Shown here in pieces: positions 57,001-64,000 of a stretch of 64,000 nt of DNA. The position numbers were made by a program, and so were the translations under genes. Source of the DNA: JALYLC01 sp963743275 (GTDB lineage Bacteria > Actinomycetota > Thermoleophilia > Gaiellales > JALYLC01); the NCBI GenBank assembly GCA_963743275.1, contig CAVUPB010000011.1, forward strand, positions 62,001-126,000, read 5' to 3'. The notes beneath the pieces are model-generated. The model was not told the origin of the DNA. It saw only the letters and a program-made list of their open reading frames with translations, and did no database searches. The first letter of the stretch is position 1. Every line of letters begins with the position of its first letter.

Positions 57001-59988
57001 CGCGGTGGCGCCGTCGTGCTGCTCAACAACGACACCGTCGTCACCGACGGCTGGCTCGGGCGCATGCGCGCGGTGCTCGAGCGCGAGGCCGGCGTCGGAA
57101 TCGTCGGCCCGGTCACGAATCGGATCTCGGGCCCGCAACAGGTCGACGACGCCGTCTACGAGACCCCGCAGGAGCTTCACGCGTACGCGGCGGAGCGAGC
57201 GCTCGCACATGCCGGCCAGACCGCCGAGACGCTGCGCGTCGTCGGGTTCTGCATGCTGATCAGGCGCGAGGTCGTCGATTGCATCGGCGGGCTCGACGAG
57301 CGCTTCGGCGCCGGCAACTTCGAGGACGACGACTTCTCCCTGCGCGCCGCGGCCCTGGGGTTCGGGGCCCGGATCGCGCTCGACGCGTTCGTCCACCACG
57401 CCGGCAGCCAGACGTTCGCCGCGGCGGGCATCGACCACCACCAGGCGATGCTGCGCAACTGGACGCTCTTCAAGGAGAAGTGGTCGATCCCGGCGGCGAC
57501 GTCGATCGCCGAGCCCTACGCCGTCTCGCGTGAGACGGTGCTGGCCCGCTCGTGCGTCGTGCCGCTGCCCGCGATCGGGCGCTTCCACCGGCCCGAGGGG
57601 AACCTCTGGCGCGAGGCCGACGACAGTCGCGTCCTCGCCGCGGCCGCCGATGCGATCGAGGTCGGCCGCGTCGAGGCGCTCGCCGATGCCTTCGCCGAGG
57701 CCGCGCGATGGCTCGACCCGCACCGCCGCTACCAGACCCGCCGCCGCCTCGCCGAGCTGGTGCTCGACGCGCCCAAGCGGGGCGAGAGCGACTGGATGAC
57801 GCTGTTCGCCGCCGGCGCGGAGGAGCTGACCGCCGTGCTCGAGGAGGAGCCGCGCGAGCCGATCCTGCTGAACTATCTCGGCGTCCTCCTCTACGAGCTC
57901 GGTGACCTGCGCACCGCGGAGTCCCTGTTCCGGGCTGCGTTCCGGCTCGACCCGGCGCTCGGACAGGCCCGGGAGAACCTCGAGGCCGCACGGCGGCTGC
58001 GCCGCGCGCACACGCTCGGCGCCCCGCGCGGCGCGTTGGCCGCGCGGGTGCGGGCGCTCGCGCCGCGCGCGCGTCGCCTGGCGGCTGCGGCGAGGCCGGT
58101 GGAGGGGTTGACGGTGTCGCTGTGCATGATCGTGAAGGACGAGGAGGAGTTGTTGCCGGCCTGTCTGGAGGCGGCGCGGGGTGCGGTCGACGAGATCGTG
58201 GTGGTCGATACGGGTTCGTCGGATCGCACGGTGGAGATCGCGGAGTCGTTTGGTGCGAAGGTCGTGTCGTTTCCGTGGAACGGGTCGTTTGCGGATGCGC
58301 GGAATGTCTCGATCGAGCATGCGACGGGCGATTGGATCATGTATCTGGACGCCGACGAGCAGCTTGCTGCGGGCTCGGCCGCAGAGTTGCGCTCGCTGCT
58401 CGGCAAGACCTGGCGCGAGGCCTTCAATCTCGTCGAGACGAACTTCACCGGCGGCGAGGGATCGGGGGAGTCGGTCGCCCACCTCGCGCTGCGCGTCTGG
58501 CGCAACCGGCCGGAGTACCGCTTCGCGGGCCGCATCCACGAGCAGAAGACGCAGTCGATGCCGAACTACCTGCCCGAGCGGTTCGAGACCACGACCGTGC
58601 AGATCTCCCACTACGGCTACCTCAAGAGCCGGATCTCGGCGAAGGAGAAGTCGCAGCGCAACATCGAGCTGCTCGAGGCGCAGGTCGAGGAGCGGGGGCT
58701 GAACGCCTTCTCCGCGCTCAACCTCGGCACCGAGTGGATGCTCGTCGGCGAGCAGGCGAAGGCGCGGGAGTACCTGGAGCAGTCGTGGACGATGCTGCGA
58801 CGGCAGCCGGCGTGGCAGCGCCAGCCATGGGCCCCGATGCTGCTCTCGCGGCTCGCGACCGTCCGCCGCGAGCTCGGCGACCTCGCGGGCGTGCGCGCCC
58901 TCGTCGCCGAGGGCCTCGCGATCTATCCGGATCACACCGACCTCGTCTTCAAGCTCGCGCTCTGCGCCGTCGACGAGCGCGACTGGGCGGGCGCCGAGGT
59001 GCATGCCCGCCGCTGCCTCGCGCTCGGAGATGCGCCCGCCGCCTATTCGGGCAACGTCGGCGGCGGAACGTACCTCGCAATGGCGCTGCTCGGCCAGCTG
59101 AGCGAGGTCCAGGGGCGCCTCGACGAGGCCGAGGCGCACTACCGCCAGGCGCTCGCGGCGCATCCCTCGTTCGTCGCGCCCGCGCTGCCGCTCGCGACGC
59201 TCATGTTCCGCCGCGGCGCGGCGCCGGCCGAGGTCGAGGCGGCGCTGCCGGCCGGCCGGACGAGCGCGCTCCTGCTCGCGGCGAGCGCCTGCTTCGAGGC
59301 CGGCCATGCCCCCGAGGCGGCGGCGTGGTTCGCCCGCGTGCTCGACGAGCAGCCCGAAAACGGCGCCGCGCGCGTCGGGCTCGTCGAGTCCCTGCTCGCC
59401 GAGCGCCGCTACGACGAGGCGGTCGCCGAGGCGCGCCTGCGGGGCGACGGCTCGGCCGTCGCCACGAAGCTCGCCGCCGCCGAGCTCTTCATCCACGGGC
59501 TGCGGGCCGACGCGGCAGCGCTCGGAGCCGCACTCGAGACGTTCGACGGGACCGTGCCCGAGGCCGCGCTCTTCGGCGCCTGGCACGGCCTGCTCGCCGG
59601 CGCTCCCGTACCCGATGTGCTGCCGGCAGAGCTGTTCGGCACGGTCGTCACGATGCTCGAGGCGCTCCTGCGCGTCTCGGAGTTCCAGGCCTTCGAGACC
59701 CTGCACGGGCTGTTCACGCGCATCGACGTCGCTCCCGCGCTGCGCTCCGACGTCCTCGCGACGGTCTACTTCCGGCGCGGCTATCTGGATTCGGCGGCGG
59801 ACGAATGGATCGCCTCGGTCGAGGCGGAGCCGAGCGCCGGCGCGCTGCTCGGCCTCGCGCACGTCGCGCTCGCCAAGGACCTGCCCGACGACGCCGCCGT
59901 GCTGCTGGACGAGGCGCTGGAGCTCGAGCCCGGCAACACGGACGCCTCGGCCCTGCGCGACGCGCTCGCCGACAAGGTGGCGGCGTGA
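54019..59988 (+). CDS. Giant multi-domain glycosyltransferase (GT2 + GT2 + GT4-like + GT2 + GT2) with TPR tail
   Basis: 1989 residues from GTG 54019, with GGAGG 8 bases upstream. Modules in order: a GT2 piece lacking its N-terminal half (~25-180); a full GT2 (IMPTHDRAELLRDALESL ~188; VDDGSTDGT ~221; DDDD ~272); a GT4/GT1-like domain (~534-905, ending RFGAGIKGKVCEALAAGLPV); a GT2 (VDNGS; LNNDTVVTDGWLG ~1002; GNFEDDDFSLRA); and a GT2 of the MIVKDEEELLPACLEAA type (~1368; LDADEQ ~1443). TPR-like helices fill ~1560-1989. It probably builds a heteroglycan on a protein, plausibly flagellin. A 354-bp stretch (58072-58425) is identical to part of the next gene. No membrane segment; cytoplasmic. Confidence 0.92.
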   Translation: MGVPGPRGGRVRIREDIPPLTVPIVSAPFAGLDEIAEPYALLLAPGAEVSAEAIAELRATLDANPAAGLVGARLAGPDGLLRQAGGIVASDGSIWSYGHGRQGDDPRYLHAREVDWVSTDCALVRVAALRAAGGFDPALAGEERDADLAFALRRAGYAVVYQPFAEAVVHDQAAETADAAATCELSVIMPTHDRAELLRDALESLVGQSVARDRFEVVVVDDGSTDGTEQVCAELSERLDLRYVRIASSGIAAAKNAGIRAARGAILLFLDDDDVADPGLLAEHLRVHAERPEEHVAVLGYTTWGDWLDVTPLMHFVTDVGHYLFAYSDLEDGQSLDHTYFWGGRSSCKRSFLLRRGLFNPAFTFGSEDIELGYRLSRYGLEVVYAAGAISRMNRSVTLDEFCRRVERQGRSQLVFSRLHADPGVQTWCGVEAAAERWAAVAADLDARLARAREIEGARSEEFHALLWGIFDALKLKGIAEAASEDEQVARPAALRHEAPGAALRAKWAEELRAQTAPEHELMRAAANRAPGSRIFVADLLLPAYTRASGARRMFELLRLLAAAGHAVTFVAADPSDGPRFVDELRRLGIETYAGDPERALLLGRSVEAPHLDLGELLAGSDFDLALLSLWYVAERYLEPVRRYAPRARIVVDTVDVHYVREQRHAELVGDPLLARGAAETRLRELGVYAQADALVAVTDNDADGIRAALPEAEIHIVGNIHDVAEASPGPAGRQGLLFVGNFLHRPNPDAVIWLQREVMPLVWDEEPDATLTIAGFRPTAEVRELAGPRVDVVGHVPDMQPLLDAHRISVAPLRFGAGIKGKVCEALAAGLPVVTTGVGSEGMGLAEGHDVLLEADDAEAFAAAILRLLRDDALWARLAAGGRAYVEQQLSSQAAAKRLERLVESERARKADAELTSIVVLALDNAELTGECLDSIAAHTAEPYEIVLVDNGSGPEAADLFARWARERDDLRVVRNAVNLGFAGGNNQGLALARGGAVVLLNNDTVVTDGWLGRMRAVLEREAGVGIVGPVTNRISGPQQVDDAVYETPQELHAYAAERALAHAGQTAETLRVVGFCMLIRREVVDCIGGLDERFGAGNFEDDDFSLRAAALGFGARIALDAFVHHAGSQTFAAAGIDHHQAMLRNWTLFKEKWSIPAATSIAEPYAVSRETVLARSCVVPLPAIGRFHRPEGNLWREADDSRVLAAAADAIEVGRVEALADAFAEAARWLDPHRRYQTRRRLAELVLDAPKRGESDWMTLFAAGAEELTAVLEEEPREPILLNYLGVLLYELGDLRTAESLFRAAFRLDPALGQARENLEAARRLRRAHTLGAPRGALAARVRALAPRARRLAAAARPVEGLTVSLCMIVKDEEELLPACLEAARGAVDEIVVVDTGSSDRTVEIAESFGAKVVSFPWNGSFADARNVSIEHATGDWIMYLDADEQLAAGSAAELRSLLGKTWREAFNLVETNFTGGEGSGESVAHLALRVWRNRPEYRFAGRIHEQKTQSMPNYLPERFETTTVQISHYGYLKSRISAKEKSQRNIELLEAQVEERGLNAFSALNLGTEWMLVGEQAKAREYLEQSWTMLRRQPAWQRQPWAPMLLSRLATVRRELGDLAGVRALVAEGLAIYPDHTDLVFKLALCAVDERDWAGAEVHARRCLALGDAPAAYSGNVGGGTYLAMALLGQLSEVQGRLDEAEAHYRQALAAHPSFVAPALPLATLMFRRGAAPAEVEAALPAGRTSALLLAASACFEAGHAPEAAAWFARVLDEQPENGAARVGLVESLLAERRYDEAVAEARLRGDGSAVATKLAAAELFIHGLRADAAALGAALETFDGTVPEAALFGAWHGLLAGAPVPDVLPAELFGTVVTMLEALLRVSEFQAFETLHGLFTRIDVAPALRSDVLATVYFRRGYLDSAADEWIASVEAEPSAGALLGLAHVALAKDLPDDAAVLLDEALELEPGNTDASALRDALADKVAA
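58072..58425 (+). repeat. 354-bp perfect direct repeat, copy A (GT2 core)
   Basis: Identical base for base to 61371-61724. It encodes the nucleotide-binding half of the MIVKDEE-type GT2 domain. Its codon use (GTG, TTG, GGT, GTT-rich) differs clearly from the strongly C-ending codons on both sides. Flanking sequences in the two genes are homologous but diverged. Confidence 0.95.
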
Positions 59989-62900
59989 GCCTGCGCGTCG
60001 TCTCCGTCCTGCCCGGCGCGGAAGCGCAGGCGACCGGGCGGGAGAGCATCGCGGAGCCGCTCGTCTCCATCGCGATCCTGACGCTGAACGGCAGCGAGCA
60101 CACGCGCGCGTGCCTCGAGAGCATCGAGCGCTCGACGGCGGAGCCGTACGAGCTGCTGCTCGTCGACAACGGCTCCAGCGACGGCACGGTCGAGCTCCTG
60201 CGCGACTACGCGGCGACGCGCTCGCACGTCCGGCTGGTGCTGAACGGCGCGAACCGCGGCTTCGCGGGCGGCAACAACCAGGCGCTCGCGCTCGCGCGCG
60301 GCGAGTACGTCGTCCTGCTCAACAACGACACGATCGTCACGGACGGCTGGCTCGGGCGGCTCATCGGCGCGCTCGAGAGGACGCCGGGCGCGGGCCTCGC
60401 CGGTCCCGTGTCCAACTACGTCGCCGGGCCACAGCTCGTCGAGGCCGGCTACGCGAGCGTCGGCGAGGTCGCGCCGTTCGCACGCGCCTGGGCCCGCGCC
60501 CACGCCGGCGCGGTCGAGCCCGTTGCCCGTCTGATCGGCTTCTGCCTGCTGCTCCGGCGTGAGGTGGTCGAGGCGGTCGGCGCGCTCGACGAGTCCTTCG
60601 GCGCCGGCAACTTCGAGGACGACGACCTCTGCCTGCGCGCTCGCGCGGCGGGCTTCGGCTGCGTGATCGCGCGCGATGCGTTCGTCCATCACACGGGCAG
60701 CCAGACGTTCATCGGCGAGCGGATCGACTACGGCGCCAGCCTCGTGCGCAACCGCATGGTCTTCGAGCGGAAGTGGGGGTGCTCGCTCGACGCCCTCTGG
60801 GATCGCGGCCTGGCCGCAGTCGAGCCGGAGCGGCTCGAGCGCCTGCGCCACCTGCCGCTGCCCGCGCACTCGCTGCCGGAGTCGCAGGCGGGCGCCGCCG
60901 GCGATCAGCTGCGCGGCGAGCTCCGCGTCGAGGATCTTCTCGTGCGCGCCCGCGCCGCGGTGCTCGGGCACGACCTCCGGGCCGTGCGCGAGCGCTTCGC
61001 CGAGCCCGCCGGCTGGGACGAGGAGCAGCGTGCCTACCAGGCGGTGCGCCACCTGACCGAGCTCGTGCTCGCGACCGGGGCGGCGATCCGCGACGAGGGC
61101 TGGATCGACCTCTACGTCGCGGCTGCCGAGGGCCTGCTCGGGGTGCTCGAACGGGAGCCGTCCGAGCCGGTGCTGCTCAACTTCGCCGGGATCCTGCTCT
61201 ACGAGCTGACCGAGCTCGAGTCCGCCGCCGCGCTCTTCGAGGCGGCGCTCCGGCTCGACCCGTCGCTCGACGAGACGGCCGGGAACCTCGCTGCGGCCCG
61301 TGACCTGCTCGCGCGCGAGGACCGGCCGCGTCTCGCGCACTACGGGCTCGCCGCCCTCGCCGACCTCGGCCGTCGCCTGGCGGCTGCGGCGAGGCCGGTG
61401 GAGGGGTTGACGGTGTCGCTGTGCATGATCGTGAAGGACGAGGAGGAGTTGTTGCCGGCCTGTCTGGAGGCGGCGCGGGGTGCGGTCGACGAGATCGTGG
61501 TGGTCGATACGGGTTCGTCGGATCGCACGGTGGAGATCGCGGAGTCGTTTGGTGCGAAGGTCGTGTCGTTTCCGTGGAACGGGTCGTTTGCGGATGCGCG
61601 GAATGTCTCGATCGAGCATGCGACGGGCGATTGGATCATGTATCTGGACGCCGACGAGCAGCTTGCTGCGGGCTCGGCCGCAGAGTTGCGCTCGCTGCTC
61701 GGCAAGACCTGGCGCGAGGCCTTCTACCTCGTCGAGACGAACCACACGGGCGGGGACGAGGCGGGGACGGCGGTCGCCCACCCGGCGATGCGCATCTTCC
61801 GCAACCGCCCCGAGTACCGCTTCGAGGGCCGCATCCACGAGCAGAAGTCGCGGCTGATGCCGACGTTCCTGCCGGAGCGGTTCGAGACCACGACCGTCCG
61901 GGTCGAGCACTTCGGCTACCTCAAGAGCCGGGTCGTCGGCCGCGACAAGTCCCGGCGCAACCTCGAGCTGCTCGCGCGCGAGGTGGAGGAGTCGCCCAGC
62001 CCGTTCGCGTCGTTCAACCTGGGCTCCGAGTATCAGATGCTGAGCGACTGGCAGCGCGCCGCCGGCCACTTCGACGACGCCTGGCGCGAGCTGCGCCGCG
62101 AGGGCGAGTGGCACACGGCGGGCTTCGCGCCGATGCTCGCCGCGCGCACCGCCCGCGCCCACCGCGAGTGCGGGCGGATCGAGAAGGCGCGCGACGTGCT
62201 CGCCGAGGCGGTCGCGCTGATGCCCGACTACACCGACCTCCACTTCGAGCTCGCGCTCTGCGCGCAGGCGACGGGCGAGCGGGCCGAGGCCGAGCGGCTG
62301 CTCCGGCACTGCCTCGAGATCGGAGACGCACCGCCGCGCTACGCGGCGACGGTCGGCACGGGCTCGCATCTCGCGCTCGGCGTCCTCGCCGAGCTGGCCG
62401 AGGCGCGCGGCGACGATGCCGAGGCGATCGCCCTCTACCGGCGCGGCCTCGAGCTGCGGCCCGCCTTCACGGCGACCGTGCTGCCGCTCGCGAAGCTCCT
62501 GCTCGAGAACGGCTCGACCCCCGCCGAGCTGTCCCGCGAGCTCCCGCTCGAACGTCCGTCGGCGGCGCTGCTGACGGCGACCGCCTACCTCGAGAGCGGC
62601 CACGCGCAGGCGGCCGAAGAGCTCTTCCGGCAGGTGCTCGCCCGCCGTCCGGGAACGCCTGCGGCACGCATGGGCGTGCTGCAGGCGCTGCTCGGCCAGC
62701 GCCGCTACGCCGAGGCCGCCGCGGAGGCCGCGAGCGAGACGGCCGAGGCGGAGACCGCGTCGCTCGCCGCCTCCACGGGCATGTTCGCGTGCGCGGCGCT
62801 CGGCGCCCCGGCGCTGCTCGCCACGGCGATCGAGCGCGCGGAGCGGCTCGCTGTCGCAGACGGCGAGCTCGAGTTCTACCGGGGGTGGGAGGCGGCTCTC

Positions 62901-63308
62901 GGCGGTGCACCGCTCGGCTCCCTGCCCGCGTCGGCGCTCGAGCCCGCGCTCGGCGCGCTCGAGGCGCTGCTCCGCGTGCGCGAGTTCGACGCGTTCGGGC
63001 GGCTGGTCTCCGTGTACGAGTGCATCGATGCTCCGCTCGAGGAGCGCCGGGAACGACTCGCCCAGCTCTACCTGCGCAGCGGCTACGCGGACTCGGCCGA
63101 GGACGAGTGGCGCCGCGGTGCGCTCGACGCGGATTCGCTCGTCGGGCTCGCCCAGGTCGCGCTCGTGCGCGAGCAGCCCGGCGAGGCGGCCGCGCTCGCA
63201 GGCAAGGCGCTCGACCTCGACCCGGCCTCGAAGACGGCCCGCAAGCTCGTGTCGGTTTTGACCCGATCGGGGGATACGGCCTCAATCTTGGGCTCGACAG
63301 GTCGATGA
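59985..63308 (+). CDS. Large glycosyltransferase with two GT2 domains and TPR tail
   Basis: 1107 residues; GTG 59985 overlaps the stop of the giant glycosyltransferase (GTGA). The first GT2 (~22-270) has AILTLNGSEHTRACLESIE, VDNGSSDGTVELL and LNNDTIVTDGWLG (~110) and GNFEDDDLCLRA. The second GT2 (~466-690) is of the MIVKDEEELLPAC type with LDADEQ, and its core is the perfect repeat 61371-61724. TPR-like helices run from ~690 to the end. It is a paralogue of the last two GT2 modules plus tail of the gene before it. The two proteins probably act on the same acceptor. Its last codons overlap the FliA-type promoter of flaG. Confidence 0.92.
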   Translation: MSLRVVSVLPGAEAQATGRESIAEPLVSIAILTLNGSEHTRACLESIERSTAEPYELLLVDNGSSDGTVELLRDYAATRSHVRLVLNGANRGFAGGNNQALALARGEYVVLLNNDTIVTDGWLGRLIGALERTPGAGLAGPVSNYVAGPQLVEAGYASVGEVAPFARAWARAHAGAVEPVARLIGFCLLLRREVVEAVGALDESFGAGNFEDDDLCLRARAAGFGCVIARDAFVHHTGSQTFIGERIDYGASLVRNRMVFERKWGCSLDALWDRGLAAVEPERLERLRHLPLPAHSLPESQAGAAGDQLRGELRVEDLLVRARAAVLGHDLRAVRERFAEPAGWDEEQRAYQAVRHLTELVLATGAAIRDEGWIDLYVAAAEGLLGVLEREPSEPVLLNFAGILLYELTELESAAALFEAALRLDPSLDETAGNLAAARDLLAREDRPRLAHYGLAALADLGRRLAAAARPVEGLTVSLCMIVKDEEELLPACLEAARGAVDEIVVVDTGSSDRTVEIAESFGAKVVSFPWNGSFADARNVSIEHATGDWIMYLDADEQLAAGSAAELRSLLGKTWREAFYLVETNHTGGDEAGTAVAHPAMRIFRNRPEYRFEGRIHEQKSRLMPTFLPERFETTTVRVEHFGYLKSRVVGRDKSRRNLELLAREVEESPSPFASFNLGSEYQMLSDWQRAAGHFDDAWRELRREGEWHTAGFAPMLAARTARAHRECGRIEKARDVLAEAVALMPDYTDLHFELALCAQATGERAEAERLLRHCLEIGDAPPRYAATVGTGSHLALGVLAELAEARGDDAEAIALYRRGLELRPAFTATVLPLAKLLLENGSTPAELSRELPLERPSAALLTATAYLESGHAQAAEELFRQVLARRPGTPAARMGVLQALLGQRRYAEAAAEAASETAEAETASLAASTGMFACAALGAPALLATAIERAERLAVADGELEFYRGWEAALGGAPLGSLPASALEPALGALEALLRVREFDAFGRLVSVYECIDAPLEERRERLAQLYLRSGYADSAEDEWRRGALDADSLVGLAQVALVREQPGEAAALAGKALDLDPASKTARKLVSVLTRSGDTASILGSTGR
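61371..61724 (+). repeat. 354-bp perfect direct repeat, copy B (GT2 core)
   Basis: Identical to 58072-58425, 3299 bp away in the same orientation. Recombination between the copies would fuse the two glycosyltransferase genes in frame (3299 is not a multiple of 3, but each copy lies in its own gene's frame at the same codon phase, so the fusion reads through). Confidence 0.95.
63282..63308 (+). promoter_or_regulatory. Sigma-28 (FliA)-like promoter of flaG-fliD
   Basis: TCAA (63282-63285), 15 bases, GTCGATGA (63301-63308). The -10 is the same as at flgG (34903). Leader of ~45 bases before flaG. Confidence 0.65.
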
Positions 63309-63359
63309 CGTGAGCGACATGGGATCGACACCGCGACGCGCCGGAGCAGGAGGGGACGA

Positions 63360-63713
63360 ATGACGAAGACAGGACCCACAGACGCTGCGCCGGGAGCTGC
63401 CACCGTCGATCGGCTGGTCGACGCCGCCGAGAACGCGCAGGCGGCCTTCCTCGCGCCCTCCCATCTCGCGATCGGCGCGGCGCCGCCGCCGGCGCTCCTG
63501 TGCGCGCTCGACCGGGCGGCGCAGGTCGTCGCCGACCTCGACGCGCGCCGGCTCAGCCTGCGCTTCGAGGCGGGCGCGGACAGCCGGGTCCAGGCGCAGG
63601 TCATCGATGCCGACGGGAACGTGCTGCGGCGGCTGCCGGTCGGGCAGGCGCTCGAGCTGCTGAACGGGCGCGGCTCGTGGCGCGAGCGCGGATTGGGCGC
63701 GGGGTCGCAATGA
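63360..63713 (+). CDS. flaG: FlaG-family flagellar protein
   Basis: 117 residues. The C-terminal half (LDARRLSLRFEAGADSRVQA, ~60-79, then VIDADGNVLRRLPVGQALELL) matches FlaG, a small protein encoded before fliD and linked to filament length. AGGAGGGG precedes ATG 63360. Its stop overlaps the fliD start (ATGA). Confidence 0.85.
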   Translation: MTKTGPTDAAPGAATVDRLVDAAENAQAAFLAPSHLAIGAAPPPALLCALDRAAQVVADLDARRLSLRFEAGADSRVQAQVIDADGNVLRRLPVGQALELLNGRGSWRERGLGAGSQ

Positions 63714-64000
63714 CCCTCAGCGTCGCGAGCCAGAGCATCAGCGGCCTCGCCTCGGGGCTCGACACGGCCTCGATCATCAGCTCGCTGATGACGATCGAGC
63801 AGCGCCCGCAGGCTCGCATCCAGCAGAAGCTGGTCGTCGAGCAGGCGCGCCAGGCGGCGCTCAAGGACGTGCTCTCGCAGCTGGGCGCCCTCAAGGCCGC
63901 CTATCAGGGGGTCACCGATCCGGCGGCCTGGGCCGACGTGCAGACCGTCAGCTCGACCGACGACGCGCATCTGTCGGCCACGCGCACGGCCGGCGCGGCC
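63710..64000 (+). CDS. fliD: Flagellar filament cap protein FliD (5' part only)
   Basis: The first 97 residues are in the window. ISGLASGLDTASIISSLMTI (~10-29), then EQRPQARIQQKLVVEQARQAALKDVLSQL (shortened), are the FliD N-terminal signature. FliD caps the filament tip and guides flagellin folding. The rest lies beyond the window; fliS and the basal-body genes missing here may follow. Confidence 0.93.
   Translation, partial: MTLSVASQSISGLASGLDTASIISSLMTIEQRPQARIQQKLVVEQARQAALKDVLSQLGALKAAYQGVTDPAAWADVQTVSSTDDAHLSATRTAGAA

Noticed and set aside
53881..59862. Minus-strand open frame of 1993 codons opposite the giant glycosyltransferase
   Set aside because: Shadow frame: repetitive Arg/Gly/Glu composition without motifs, while the plus strand encodes recognisable glycosyltransferase modules throughout.
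1..64000. tRNA, rRNA, insertion sequences or prophage genes
   Set aside because: I looked for tRNA-like arms, transposase motifs and integrase motifs and saw none that I could support by eye.

Overview
The window is very GC-rich, densely packed DNA with GTG/TTG starts, many 4-bp ATGA/GTGA stop-start overlaps and several mRNAs that look leaderless. A flagellar system without P- or L-ring genes, the FliW/CsrA pair and the MoxR/DUF58/von Willebrand operon fit a flagellated high-GC Gram-positive. A Thermoleophilia-like actinobacterium (Solirubrobacterales/Gaiellales type) is my inference, not something the sequence proves.

Layout. 1-3213: a partial patatin-like membrane protein and a small monooxygenase-like protein, both minus strand. 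3317-10247: an ECF sigma factor, then an operon of MoxR ATPase, DUF58, two von Willebrand proteins, a secreted protein and an HtrA-like protease. 10244-14194: a methyltransferase, carboxymuconolactone decarboxylase (CMD)-like genes, two divergent DUF2294 genes and, at 13616-14194, a CMD/AhpD-like gene whose in-frame TGA replaces the second Cys of the CxxC motif and is followed by a bacterial SECIS-like hairpin; this is a strong selenoprotein candidate. 14220-24670: a beta-glucoside or oligosaccharide use locus (GH1, LacI regulator, GH5-like enzyme, family-5 ABC importer).

24773-50852 is a large flagellar locus: fliJ, lytic transglycosylase, fliK, flgD, flgE, flbD, motAB, fliL, fliN, a second FliK-like protein with an FhlB-like protein, flgF, flgG, a rod-binding protein, flgN, flgK, flgL, fliW, csrA and flagellin on the plus strand; flhF, flhA, flhB, fliR, fliQ, fliP and fliO on the minus strand; then fliA and a second flagellin. 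51168-52675 holds two NarL-type response regulators. 52758-63308 holds a sulfatase-fold protein and two giant glycosyltransferase/TPR proteins, probably for flagellin or surface glycosylation. flaG and the start of fliD end the window.

Regulation. Eleven sites share T(C/A)AA-N15-G(C/T)CGA(T/C)(A/T)A or a close variant. This is the FliA (sigma-28) promoter with its known spacing, and fliA itself lies in the window. The sites precede fliJ, flbD, motA, a methyltransferase gene, the fliK-like gene, flgG, a CHAP gene, flagellin 2, the sulfatase-like gene, the giant glycosyltransferase and flaG-fliD. Three sit 8-9 bases before a start codon, predicting leaderless late flagellar mRNAs and tying the glycosylation genes to the flagellum.

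Sequence quality. Three genes (a von Willebrand protein, the GH5-like enzyme, flhA) carry five apparent single-base insertions in all. Removing one base at each site restores the family sequence, so assembly error is more likely than decay.
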